Part shown: one piece after another, positions 8,938-17,573 of the stretch | How positions within the stretch are numbered: position 1 is the first letter of the stretch | How the letters are laid out: every line of letters begins with the position of its first letter | Origin: Chryseolinea serpens | GTDB lineage: Bacteria; Bacteroidota; Bacteroidia; Cytophagales; Cyclobacteriaceae | Assembly (NCBI RefSeq): GCF_900129725.1 | Contig: NZ_FQWQ01000001.1 | Span: 2,108,001 to 2,172,000, forward strand | DNA length: 64,000 bases | Direction of reading: 5' to 3' | Program-made: the position numbers and the translations under genes | The notes under the pieces: model-generated | Database searches by the model: none | What the model was told of the DNA's origin: nothing | Seen by the model: only the letters and a program-made list of their open reading frames with translations

Positions 8938-10680
8938 CTAGTATCCAGGATTTTGTACTAAATATCCTGCTTGGTTAGAGGCGCCGTCCATTGCTTTTTG
9001 AGGGATCGGGAACAATCTTTTGTGTGGATCGGTGTCGGTTTTGCCGGTCCAGGTTCCTTCGTATTGGCCGAACCGGATTTGATAGACTCGTCTCAAGCCT
9101 TCCCAGTACAGTTCAAATCCCGATTCGCGGAACAATGTGGGCAGGTCGATAGAGGCCAGAGGCTGTGGCGTTTGTGAGGCGCGCGCGTTTCTGGAAGTTC
9201 TCAGGGTGTTCACATCGGCCAGCGCGCCGGCAGCGTCGCCATTTCTCAACTTCGCTTCGGCTCTCATCAAATAAACCTCTCCCAACCGAAGCAAGACCAA
9301 ATCAACGCTGCTGTAGGAACAGCAGTTGGTGGCGGTGTGGCTGAACTGATACTTTGAAAATCTATAGCCGGTGTTGTGGAGACTACCTTGATCGGTAAAA
9401 TCAACGTTGAGCGTGTGGGTGACATAGACTTTGTTTGCGTCGGCATCATTTAGTTTGATCACGGGATAGATCCTCACGGTTCCATCGGCGCAAGTCAAGA
9501 TGTTACCGCTCTTGTCTTTGCGGGGGCCCCAGATCACACCGCGAAGGAATCCACGGTTGATTTCAAACTTTGTCGCCGGTATGCAATAGTAATGGTCCGC
9601 ATCGTTCGTCGGGTTTACGCCGGTCAGGTCTTTAAGGTTATCGGGTATGATCGTATTTTCCTGATAAAAGCGGGCATCTGCAGCGGCAGGATCTACGGGA
9701 GCATAGGCATCCATCCAAGTCTGGATAAACTCAGGGGTGGCTGCGGCTGCATCGGTTCCTCGCGTGCTTGGGAATTCGGGGCGTGGGATCAGGGCACCGG
9801 ATATCGGCCAATAGGCCCATCTTTGCTGGTCGGTTTCGAGTACACCTCTTTGGTCGAGTGCAAAGATCAGTTCCGTGTTGGTATGGTTATCGTCGTTGAA
9901 CAGTGAGAAGTATTCGGGAGCCAATGTATGCGCCCCGCCGATGATACTGCTTGTGTACTGTATAACCTTATCCATGTCCTCCTTCTTAAAGGCAGGTGTT
10001 CCATACGGATCGCGATAAACGGCGGCATTCAAATATAGACGTGCCAGCAATCCGCTCACGGCATCTTTCGTAAACCTTCCCGGGTTGTTGGAATTGCTCA
10101 TCACATCCACCACCGACAAAAGCTCACTTTCGATATAGTCGATTGCTTCTTGTCCCCTGACAATTTCGGATTGCTTATCGGAAGTCTCTTTTTTGAAAGC
10201 AATACCCCAGTTGTCGAGTGCCAACATGTTGAGGTATGCCTTCATGGTGATCATTTCATTCATCGCATCCTTAGCGGCTGCGTTACCTTTTTCAATTTCC
10301 GGTTTCAAATTTTCTGTGGCAACTACTGCTCTCGCCAGACATAACGTGATCGCGCTCCAGGAGTCTCCCACCAGGGCATTGCTGGCCGTCGGGAGGTGCT
10401 GGTGAATAGCGATGTATTTGCCTCCGTCATACCAGTCTGTACCGCCACGGTAAGGAAGAATGGCTTCGTCGGCGGCGATCTCCTGAAGACCGAAATTAAC
10501 CGTGTGCATCCATACCTGACGGAGCATACCATAAACCGGTGCGATCGATCCGCTGACAACTTCTGACTGGCCCGTTCCGCTGAGAGACTCATCCAGAATT
10601 TGTTCATCCAACGACGTGCAACCGAAAAATGCCAGTAAAATAATTATCGGTAGTGCTTTCTTATATCTTATATTTTTCAT
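8938..10680 (-). CDS. SusD/RagB-family outer-membrane nutrient-binding lipoprotein
   Basis: 580 residues. The N-terminus has a lipoprotein signal (IIILLAFFGC, Cys about 21) followed by TSLDEQ. The family pattern is present: helical TPR-like body, KAYLNMLALDNWG, ARLYLNAAVY near the middle, and the conserved C-terminal part with LVLLRLGEVYLMRAEA, LADVNTLR and FELYWEGLRR. SusD proteins sit as a lid on the SusC channel outside the outer membrane and capture the ligand, usually a glycan. The gene is 41 bp downstream of susC, as is typical. Ligand cannot be predicted. Confidence 0.95.
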   Translation of the reverse strand: MKNIRYKKALPIIILLAFFGCTSLDEQILDESLSGTGQSEVVSGSIAPVYGMLRQVWMHTVNFGLQEIAADEAILPYRGGTDWYDGGKYIAIHQHLPTASNALVGDSWSAITLCLARAVVATENLKPEIEKGNAAAKDAMNEMITMKAYLNMLALDNWGIAFKKETSDKQSEIVRGQEAIDYIESELLSVVDVMSNSNNPGRFTKDAVSGLLARLYLNAAVYRDPYGTPAFKKEDMDKVIQYTSSIIGGAHTLAPEYFSLFNDDNHTNTELIFALDQRGVLETDQQRWAYWPISGALIPRPEFPSTRGTDAAAATPEFIQTWMDAYAPVDPAAADARFYQENTIIPDNLKDLTGVNPTNDADHYYCIPATKFEINRGFLRGVIWGPRKDKSGNILTCADGTVRIYPVIKLNDADANKVYVTHTLNVDFTDQGSLHNTGYRFSKYQFSHTATNCCSYSSVDLVLLRLGEVYLMRAEAKLRNGDAAGALADVNTLRTSRNARASQTPQPLASIDLPTLFRESGFELYWEGLRRVYQIRFGQYEGTWTGKTDTDPHKRLFPIPQKAMDGASNQAGYLVQNPGY

Positions 10681-10721
10681 CTGATTTCTTTTTCGAAGTG
10701 ATACTAAGCGAAATGTTTGTT

Positions 10722-13700
10722 TTAGAATGTCACGTTAAGGCTGATCAAAATTGTTCTTGCTTTTGGATACGTGAAGTAGTCTATCCCGAAGGTTTGAACT
10801 CCGCCGATCGCCGTTCCGGTGTTGATCTCAGGGTCAAATCCGGAATAATTGGTGATGACGAACAGGTTTTGGCCGGTTAGCGACAAACGGGCGTTCCGGA
10901 AGATGTTCGACAATCCGACTTTATCGGAGGTCAGGTTGTAGGAAAGCGTTGCATTGTTCAATCTCAGGAAAGAGCCGCTCTCCAAATACCGCGTGGATAC
11001 GGTGTTGGCGTTGGTCGTCGATTCTTCGGGGTACTGAACAGCAAAATCCGTTGTGTTGTTGGACTTCGACAATTGCGCCTTGGTGAACAGGCTCATGGCC
11101 GTGTGGTTGTAGATCTTGTTTCCGGCCACGCCATTGAAGTTAATGCCCAGGTCAAAATTTTTGTACTTAAAGTTCAGGTGATAGGCATAGATGAACTTCG
11201 GAATAGCACTACCGACCACGGAGCGGTCGTTGTCGCCAATGGAACCGTTGCCACTCACGTCTTTGAACTTATTGAGACCGTCGGCACCAATGCCATCAAA
11301 TTGGAACATATAGAATGCGCCAACGGGCTGATTGTTGATATAGCCGTTGATGGTCGCACCGGTTTGTCCGGAACCTTGGGCCGCTCCGGTAGTCAACACC
11401 GTATAGGGCGAGTCTGTAACCTTGTTTTGAATATAGGTAACGTTACCACCGATGTTATACGAGAAGTTGCTGCCGGCATTACCATTATAATCCAACCCGA
11501 GCTCGATGCCATTGTTATGGATCTTCATGCCTTTGACGTTGGTAAAGATGGTTGGGAAAGGCGAAACGGGATCTGGCGCAATCACTTCCGATATAATGTT
11601 AGAGGATTGCTTGTTGAAATAATCTACCGTACCGCTTAGCCTATTGTTAAAGACGGCGAAATCAATGCCTACATCGATCTGCTCAGATGATTCCCATTGC
11701 AGACCGGGGTTCGCCAAACGCGTATAAACAACGCCGTAGGGGTAACCTCCAATGGCCGTTGCGCTCGGATCCAAGGGATACGTGTTCAGACTTTGCGCAC
11801 CGGTAATTAAGCGATCTTCCGAATAGCTGGCTTTACTGATCTTGGAAGGAATCTCCTGGTTACCGGTCTTACCCCAGCTGGCACGAAGCTTCAGGTTGTC
11901 GATACCCGAGGTAGCCATAAAATCTTCTCTGCTGATGTTCCATCCCAGGGCAACAGAGGGGAAGGAGCCATATTTTTTGCCTGTTCCAAACTTGGAAGAC
12001 CCATCGGCACGAAGGGTTGCCGTAAGCAAATATTTCTCGTCGTAGGTGTAGTTCACTCTTCCAAAGAAGGATTGCAACTCGTTCTTCGTGGCATCGGCCG
12101 TTACCGTTGTCGGGTATACGGCTGAACTGGTTTGATCCTGGTATTTCGGTTCGATGTTGTTGTTGGCGAAGCCGGAATAGGCAAAAGTTCTATTTTCGAT
12201 CAAAAAGCTTTGGTAGGAATGTCCCGCCAACACGTTGAGGCTGTGAACGCTCTTGTGCCAGTTGTAGTTAAGGGTATTCTCTATGAGCTTGTTGGTGTTT
12301 GAGTTAATGGACGTGGACAATGTGCCCTGTGAAACGTTGTTCTCATTTACAACCGTCGGAAAGGGCTTGTACTGCTGGTCTCTATTTGTAGAGGAGTAGT
12401 CAACACCCAGGTTCAGCTTATACACCAGGCCGTTGAATAGTTCTATTGACGGTGAAATGCCCGCCAGGATGCGGTTGTTGAGGGCCTTGTCGCTGAAGAG
12501 ATTATTCCTTTGCAAAGGATTCAGGGCATTCGTTGGCAATAGCGTTGGGCTGCCGTTGGTGTAGGCCGGAATGGTAGGGTTCAAATTCAGCATGTCGCTG
12601 ATGGTAGAATTGATGCTGGGGCGTAAGTTTTCGGTGTGAGACGCCGTCAGGTTATAATCGATATTCAGCCTGCCGTTGATGGCCTTTTGATTCATGTTCA
12701 ACTTGCCGGAATAGCGTTTCAGGTCGCTATTCTTCAAGATCCCTTCCTGATCCTGGAGGCCAACAGACGCATAGTAGGAAAACTTCTCGCTGGTCGCTCC
12801 GCTCATATTAAAGTCGAACTTCTTGGACAGGCCGGTTTGCGTTAATTCTTTTTGCCAGTCGGTATTTCCGCCACCGTCGTACAACGTTCCACCCTCGGCC
12901 GGAACTTGCCTGCGAAACTCGTCGGCGCTGAACACCTTTATCTTATTGGACAGGGAGGACCAGCCTGTCGACACGGAAGCATTCATTTCCGTTTTTCCGG
13001 ATTTTCCTCTCTTTGTAGTAATTACCACAACACCGTTTGCCGCTCTGGCACCGTATACGGCCGCAGCGCTGGCATCCTTCAGCACGTCCATGCTTTCAAT
13101 ATCGGAAGGGTTAAGAAAGTTTAGCGGGTTGGTGTCGAGGCCTTGCGTGGAATTGTCGAGCAAAAAGCCATCGATCACGTAGAGGGGCTGCGTTCCGGAA
13201 CGCAAGCTTCCCATACCACGGATAATGACATTTTGAGCAGCGCCGGGCTCACCGCTCGTCGTCGTGATGTTTACGCCCGCAACTTTTCCTTGTAAAAGCT
13301 GCCCGGGATTTGTGACAACACCCTGGTTAAAGTTCTCGCTCTTTAAAGAAGAGACTGCACCCGTGACGTCAGATTTCTTCTGCGTACCGTAACCAACCAC
13401 AACAAGCTCCGCTAAAGTCGACAAGCTTGAGGTCAGTGACACAGAAATCTCCGTCTGTTGTCCCACGGGAACTTCCTTTGTTTCCGCCCCAACAAAGCTA
13501 AACACCAGAATAGCACTGGGCGACGACACATTGAGTCTGTAGTCGCCATTCGCGTCGCTCACGGTACCGTTGGTGGTTCCTTTTTCCAGGATGTTTACTC
13601 CCGGCATCGCCGCGCCCTCTTCATCTTTTACATTACCGGACACTACCGTTCCTTGCTGATACATGTAACCTTCTGCCCGTACGTCTTGCGACTGTAGGGC

Positions 13701-13793
13701 GACAAAGGATAATACTCCCGCTACCAAAAAGGACTTTAAGCCCAATGCCGGCAGTTGGCGCCCCACGCGGAGCATTTGATACAAATTTTTCAT
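10722..13793 (-). CDS. SusC/RagA-family TonB-dependent outer-membrane transporter
   Basis: 1023 residues, the usual size. It has a signal peptide, then a carboxypeptidase-regulatory-like domain (VVSGNVKDEEGAAMPGVNI, about residues 48-125), a TonB-box region ELVVVGYGTQ, and a plug domain with VIIRGMGSL, PLYVIDG, DVLKDASAAAVYGARAANG and VVVITTKRG. A long beta-barrel follows and ends in a terminal Phe. It imports a ligand using TonB energy with the SusD protein encoded just downstream. It is the first gene of a two-gene unit. No sigma/anti-sigma pair or hybrid two-component regulator is adjacent. Confidence 0.96.
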   Translation of the reverse strand: MKNLYQMLRVGRQLPALGLKSFLVAGVLSFVALQSQDVRAEGYMYQQGTVVSGNVKDEEGAAMPGVNILEKGTTNGTVSDANGDYRLNVSSPSAILVFSFVGAETKEVPVGQQTEISVSLTSSLSTLAELVVVGYGTQKKSDVTGAVSSLKSENFNQGVVTNPGQLLQGKVAGVNITTTSGEPGAAQNVIIRGMGSLRSGTQPLYVIDGFLLDNSTQGLDTNPLNFLNPSDIESMDVLKDASAAAVYGARAANGVVVITTKRGKSGKTEMNASVSTGWSSLSNKIKVFSADEFRRQVPAEGGTLYDGGGNTDWQKELTQTGLSKKFDFNMSGATSEKFSYYASVGLQDQEGILKNSDLKRYSGKLNMNQKAINGRLNIDYNLTASHTENLRPSINSTISDMLNLNPTIPAYTNGSPTLLPTNALNPLQRNNLFSDKALNNRILAGISPSIELFNGLVYKLNLGVDYSSTNRDQQYKPFPTVVNENNVSQGTLSTSINSNTNKLIENTLNYNWHKSVHSLNVLAGHSYQSFLIENRTFAYSGFANNNIEPKYQDQTSSAVYPTTVTADATKNELQSFFGRVNYTYDEKYLLTATLRADGSSKFGTGKKYGSFPSVALGWNISREDFMATSGIDNLKLRASWGKTGNQEIPSKISKASYSEDRLITGAQSLNTYPLDPSATAIGGYPYGVVYTRLANPGLQWESSEQIDVGIDFAVFNNRLSGTVDYFNKQSSNIISEVIAPDPVSPFPTIFTNVKGMKIHNNGIELGLDYNGNAGSNFSYNIGGNVTYIQNKVTDSPYTVLTTGAAQGSGQTGATINGYINNQPVGAFYMFQFDGIGADGLNKFKDVSGNGSIGDNDRSVVGSAIPKFIYAYHLNFKYKNFDLGINFNGVAGNKIYNHTAMSLFTKAQLSKSNNTTDFAVQYPEESTTNANTVSTRYLESGSFLRLNNATLSYNLTSDKVGLSNIFRNARLSLTGQNLFVITNYSGFDPEINTGTAIGGVQTFGIDYFTYPKARTILISLNVTF

Positions 13794-14318
13794 AGAAAAG
13801 TTTTAGAAATTATGGATGGTTGAATGAGATTTTCATTTAAGCCATCTCCAGGCCAAATGAAATTCAAAGTAAAAGAGAATTAGAAAGCTGAAAGAAAACT
13901 CTCCGTTAAGCTTAGGTTAGTGATCCGCTAAGCTTTGGGGAATTAATTAATGAAGATTTCACGCAGGGTTTAAAAACCCATGGCATCTCCGTTGAAATCT
14001 CCATTCAAATAATATGCATGCGTTCGCATCATTATTTTCGTTGGCCGTTCCAGGAACAGTGTTGTTCCCGGATGACTTCCCGGGGGAGGTGTTGTGTTCG
14101 CGGAGAGGCCGGGATTTCGCTGGATTACCTGCGGTGATCCGGGTAAGGGTGGGCTCCAATTCCCGGCTTGCTGTATTCACATTTCAATGAAGTTCTGCAC
14201 CGTCCCTGGAAATCATGTCACTTTAAAGTATACAAATGTATAATTTCAATAAGGACCGTCGAAAAGTCAAAATTCACTGAACCACAAAACGTAGAATAAG
14301 AAATATCAACTATTGAAT
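13794..14318. other. Intergenic region between divergent susC and dehydrogenase-cytochrome genes
   Basis: About 525 bp without a gene. It must carry the susC promoter (minus) and the promoter of the gene starting at 14319. On the minus strand TTACTTTG near 13875 is one base from the Bacteroidota -7 consensus, but no good -33 element was found. A copy of a dispersed GC-rich repeat lies at 14098-14160. Confidence 0.5.
14098..14160 (+). repeat. Dispersed GC-rich repeat, copy 1
   Basis: Matches 29789-29839 almost base for base apart from a 10-nt insertion and two single-base gaps. Shared cores are GAGAGG-C-GGGAT and CGGTGATCCGG, then AGGGTGGGCT-CAAT. The first core also resembles the 3' end of the tRNA-Ser gene at 29970-29984. 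Confidence 0.6.
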
Positions 14319-16112
14319 ATGAACTTAGATCTCAGGAACCCGTTGCCGAATATTTTCAAAATGCCATGGAGCTTGTTTTTAGTACTTGTATTCGTGCGGT
14401 GCTCTAATCCATCGGGAACATCTTTGCCGACGGCAGATAAGGACAACGGTGGCCTATTTCTTCCCGGAGGTTTCGAAGCACTGGTGGTCGTTGACAGTAT
14501 TGGCGAGACCCGGCATATTGCCGTGAGCGACAATGGTGATATCTATGCCCAGCTTCAGCATGCCGACGATGGCAAAGGGACTGTCGCCATGCGGGACCTT
14601 GACCACGACGGCAAGGCTGACAGCATTGTCCGTTTCGGGGATTACCTGGAGCAAGGCAGGGGTGCCACCGGTATTACGATACACCATGGCTACCTGTATG
14701 TCAGCTCCCGAAAACATATCTTCCGGACCAAAATGATCCCGGGCGAATTGGTTCCCACGGCCGAACCCGAAGTGGTGCTGACGGATCTGGATCCCAACGT
14801 AGCAAGGAACTGGCACACGACAAAGCCCGTTGCGTTTGATGACAAGGGAAACATGTACGTGCCTTTTGGGGCTCCATCCGACGCATGCCAGGACATGGAA
14901 AAGTATGGACCGGTCGGCATACCAAACGGCAAAGGGTTGGACCCCTGTCCAGAGTTGGAAAAGCATGCGGGGATCTGGCGGTTCGATGCCAACAAGATCG
15001 GTCTTACCCAGGAAGATGGGACCAAGTTTGCAACCGGCATCCGAAGTATCGTGGGGATGGAATGGAACCCCAAAGACGAAAGTCTGTATGCCGTAGGAAA
15101 CGGGATCGATAATTTCCACACCATCTTCCCTACCCTCTATACGGATTGGCAGGCCGCCCTGCTCCCGTCCGAGACCCTTATGAAAGTGACCGAAGGATCG
15201 GATTATGGGTGGCCCTATGCCTACTATGATCAACTTCAAAAGAAAAACGTCTTACAGCCTGGCTACGGCGGTGATGGCAAGATCGTAGGCAAGGCCAGTG
15301 GATATGCCGTGCCCGCTGTCGCGTTTCCAGGACATTGGGCCCCCATGGATGTTATGTTCTATCACGGTGACCAATTTCCAAAGCGTTATAACAACGGTGC
15401 CTTTATTGCCTTTCACGGGGCAACGGACCGGGCACCCTACCCCATGTCCGGTTTCATCGTCTGTTTTGCTCCTTTTGATGAGCACGGTAATGCCACGGGG
15501 GAATGGGAGGTTTTTGCCGATGGCTTTGCAAGGGTCGATGTTGTTAAGAACACCAGTGATGCCGTCTATCGGCCGATGGGGCTTTCGACAGGTCCGGATG
15601 GGTCCCTCTATATCAGCGAATCCAATCAAGGAAAGATCTGGAGGGTGATGTATAAAGGGGACAAAGACAAATTTGGCCAATCCGAATTGGCCGCCATGGA
15701 AAATCGAAAGAAGACCCAAAGCTATATCCGGGACCCCGACCCGGTCAAAGATTTGGTACAAGAGGGAGACACCTATAGTGGCAGGATACTCTACGACACC
15801 TATTGCGTGGCCTGCCATCAGCGCGATGGAAAAGGGGACAACAACCGTTTCCCTCCCTTGGCCGATTCCGAGTGGGTGACGGCATCCGAGGAAAAGCTGA
15901 TCGGTGTTGTACTGAATGGGATGCAGGGCGACATCGTGGTGAAAGGCAAGACCTATAATGGACTCATGCCGGCGCACGGTCATTTGGATGATCATGCCCT
16001 CGCGTCAATTTTAACTTATGTGAGAAAGAGATTCGGTCATGAGTCAAAACCCGTTAGTGCTGTGAAGGTATCGGAGATCAGAAGTTTATCGTCAAGCAAA
16101 AGGATGCCTTAA
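14319..16112 (+). CDS. Glucose/sorbosone dehydrogenase-like propeller fused to C-terminal cytochrome c
   Basis: 597 residues from ATG 14319; a TTG two codons upstream is less likely. A hydrophobic signal (SLFLVLVFVRC) with Cys about 31 suggests an exported, possibly lipidated protein, although Arg before the Cys is unusual. Residues about 60-450 form a propeller like soluble sugar dehydrogenases: GLFLPGGFEALVV, GITIHHGYLYVSS, VGMEWNPKDESLY, GSDYGWPYAYYD, GPDGSLYISESNQGKIWRV. From about residue 490 a class I cytochrome c follows: CVACH binds haem and LMPAH offers the axial Met. Probable role: PQQ-type oxidation of a sugar or alcohol in the periplasm, passing electrons to its own haem. Its last 247 bp are duplicated at 16827-17073. 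Confidence 0.85.
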   Translation: MNLDLRNPLPNIFKMPWSLFLVLVFVRCSNPSGTSLPTADKDNGGLFLPGGFEALVVVDSIGETRHIAVSDNGDIYAQLQHADDGKGTVAMRDLDHDGKADSIVRFGDYLEQGRGATGITIHHGYLYVSSRKHIFRTKMIPGELVPTAEPEVVLTDLDPNVARNWHTTKPVAFDDKGNMYVPFGAPSDACQDMEKYGPVGIPNGKGLDPCPELEKHAGIWRFDANKIGLTQEDGTKFATGIRSIVGMEWNPKDESLYAVGNGIDNFHTIFPTLYTDWQAALLPSETLMKVTEGSDYGWPYAYYDQLQKKNVLQPGYGGDGKIVGKASGYAVPAVAFPGHWAPMDVMFYHGDQFPKRYNNGAFIAFHGATDRAPYPMSGFIVCFAPFDEHGNATGEWEVFADGFARVDVVKNTSDAVYRPMGLSTGPDGSLYISESNQGKIWRVMYKGDKDKFGQSELAAMENRKKTQSYIRDPDPVKDLVQEGDTYSGRILYDTYCVACHQRDGKGDNNRFPPLADSEWVTASEEKLIGVVLNGMQGDIVVKGKTYNGLMPAHGHLDDHALASILTYVRKRFGHESKPVSAVKVSEIRSLSSSKRMP

Positions 16113-16220
16113 TACTATGAGAATACGAAGGTTGAAGAGGCAGTCTATCTGTAGCAGCTCCATGAAGAAATTCTTCTAGAATCACCACAACGTTCCTAGC
16201 TTGGTAAAGTCGGGATAGTA

Positions 16221-16571
16221 TCAATCTTTACGCTTTCGCAAAATTACCTGACCAAGTTTCAACTTGTTCCCACTCAATACGATTATCCTCTTCTCTCTTT
16301 CAGACATATACCCATTTGACAAAAGTTCGGCGACATCCTTTACACCCGAACATCTTAATAAGATCGTGTTCTTAGACAAGCGCTGCCATTTGCCGTCACA
16401 ATGTGGGGCCGCTTCAAAAAAGTTCTGACTAAGAGAGAATGTGCTGTCAGCATTTAATCGCAACGTGTATTTAAAATCTTTGCCTGTCCTCGAGTAGGTT
16501 CCAGCCAGATTTTTTTGAGCCGAACAACCGAAAGACAGCAACAGAAACCAATATAATAGCCCTTTATTCAT
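16221..16571 (-). CDS. Small lipoprotein, META/lipocalin-like size, unknown function
   Basis: 116 residues from ATG 16571 (frame open further upstream but without a signal). MNKGLLYWFLLLSFGCSAQ is a lipoprotein signal with Cys at 16. The mature part starts NLAGTYSRTGKDFKYTLRL, with DSTFSLSQ and a Lys/Arg-rich end. LAGTYS plus DSTF is a pattern of small beta-barrel proteins of Bacteroidota that are described only as hypothetical. It stands alone between the cytochrome gene and the rearranged region. Confidence 0.6.
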   Translation of the reverse strand: MNKGLLYWFLLLSFGCSAQKNLAGTYSRTGKDFKYTLRLNADSTFSLSQNFFEAAPHCDGKWQRLSKNTILLRCSGVKDVAELLSNGYMSEREKRIIVLSGNKLKLGQVILRKRKD

Positions 16572-16826
16572 TTTTCCAAAGTTGGCACAAGTTAAGACCA
16601 AGGGCACTACAGACCAACACCCGCCCGGCAGGAATGATAACGGAAAGCCCAAAGTGCATGGACTGCGGGGCAAAAGCAGTCCATGTTAAAACTGACCTTA
16701 TCGTGATCTTATCAGGCTGCAATCCGATCTCTTCATCCATTAACTCCCTGGTTAGTTTTCTTTGCATGTATCGATAAGCCGTTGCAAGAAATTACGTTCC
16801 ATAGGATTTATTTGGTGTTTAGTCGT

Positions 16827-17073
16827 TTCAGAGTGGGTGACAGCATCCGAGGAAAACTGATCGGTGTTGTACTGAATGGGATTCAGGGGCGACATCGTGG
16901 TGAAAGGCAAGACCTATAATGGACTCATGCCGGCGCACGCTCATTTGGACGATCATGCCCTCGCGTCGATCCTAACCTATGTCAGAAAAAGGTTCGGCCA
17001 TGAGTCGAAGCCCGTTAGCGCTGTGAAGGTATCGGAGATGAGAAGTTTGTCTTCAAGCAAAAGAATGCCTTAA
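16827..17073 (+). pseudogene. Duplicated tail of the cytochrome c gene
   Basis: 247 bp aligning to 15866-16112 at roughly 90% identity, up to and including the stop codon. One base is lost in the GAGGAAAA stretch and one gained in CAGGGG about 35 bp later, so the first part is out of frame and then frame is restored (KGKTYNGLMPAHAHLDDH). The CxxCH haem motif is not included, so no functional cytochrome can be made. A third-position bias among the differences suggests the copy is old, or came from a once-active paralogue. Confidence 0.85.
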
Positions 17074-17074
17074 T

Positions 17075-17485
17075 CAGGACATCGTCAATATACCCTACAA
17101 GGTAATGACGATACTGGGTTTCATCGCCCTAATGGCTATTGTTATCGCTTGTCTTGGATTGTTAGGGATGGCAACGTATATGGCAGAGCGCAAGACCCGA
17201 GAAGTTGGTATCCGGAAAATTCTGGGCGCTAAGGATTTAAGGATCACGCTGCTGCTCTCGAAAGGTTTTTTCAAAATGCTGCTGGTGTCAGTTTTCATCG
17301 GAGCTCCGCTAGGCTATTTTATGAATAACCTCTGGCGTCAGAAGTTCCCCAACCGAGTTGAGTTCGGAATGGGGACCCTTCTTTCAGGGACAGCTATCCT
17401 GATGATGCTGGGATTGCTGACGATTGGATCACAGACGATCAGAGCATCAAAAAGTAATCCGATTGATTCCTTAAAAAATGATTAG
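17075..17485 (+). pseudogene. 3' remnant of an FtsX/MacB-type ABC permease
   Basis: About 136 residues, beginning abruptly two bases after the cytochrome relic. The sequence QDIVNIPYKVMTILGF then IACLGLLGMATYMAERKTREVGIRKILGA is the hallmark of the last FtsX domain, with two further hydrophobic helices and the end SNPIDSLKND. Intact family members in Bacteroidota are about 800 residues with a periplasmic MacB-like domain and two FtsX domains. Only the final third of the second domain remains, so it is not expected to work. Confidence 0.85.
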
Positions 17486-17521
17486 CCCAATAACAATTTA
17501 GAAACTACAAAAACCGATCTA
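17483..17521 (+). repeat. 39-nt dispersed repeat, copy 2
   Basis: Begins with the TAG stop of the FtsX remnant and continues CCCAATAACAATTTAG. It matches 5339-5377 at 34 of 39 positions. Confidence 0.6.
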
Positions 17522-17573
17522 CCATGCTGCTGTCTCAACGCGGAACACGATCCTGTTCGGCTATGAACCCATC

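Noticed and set aside
16827-17073. Second functional cytochrome c gene
   Set aside because: Lacks the CxxCH haem motif and carries two frame-changing indels.
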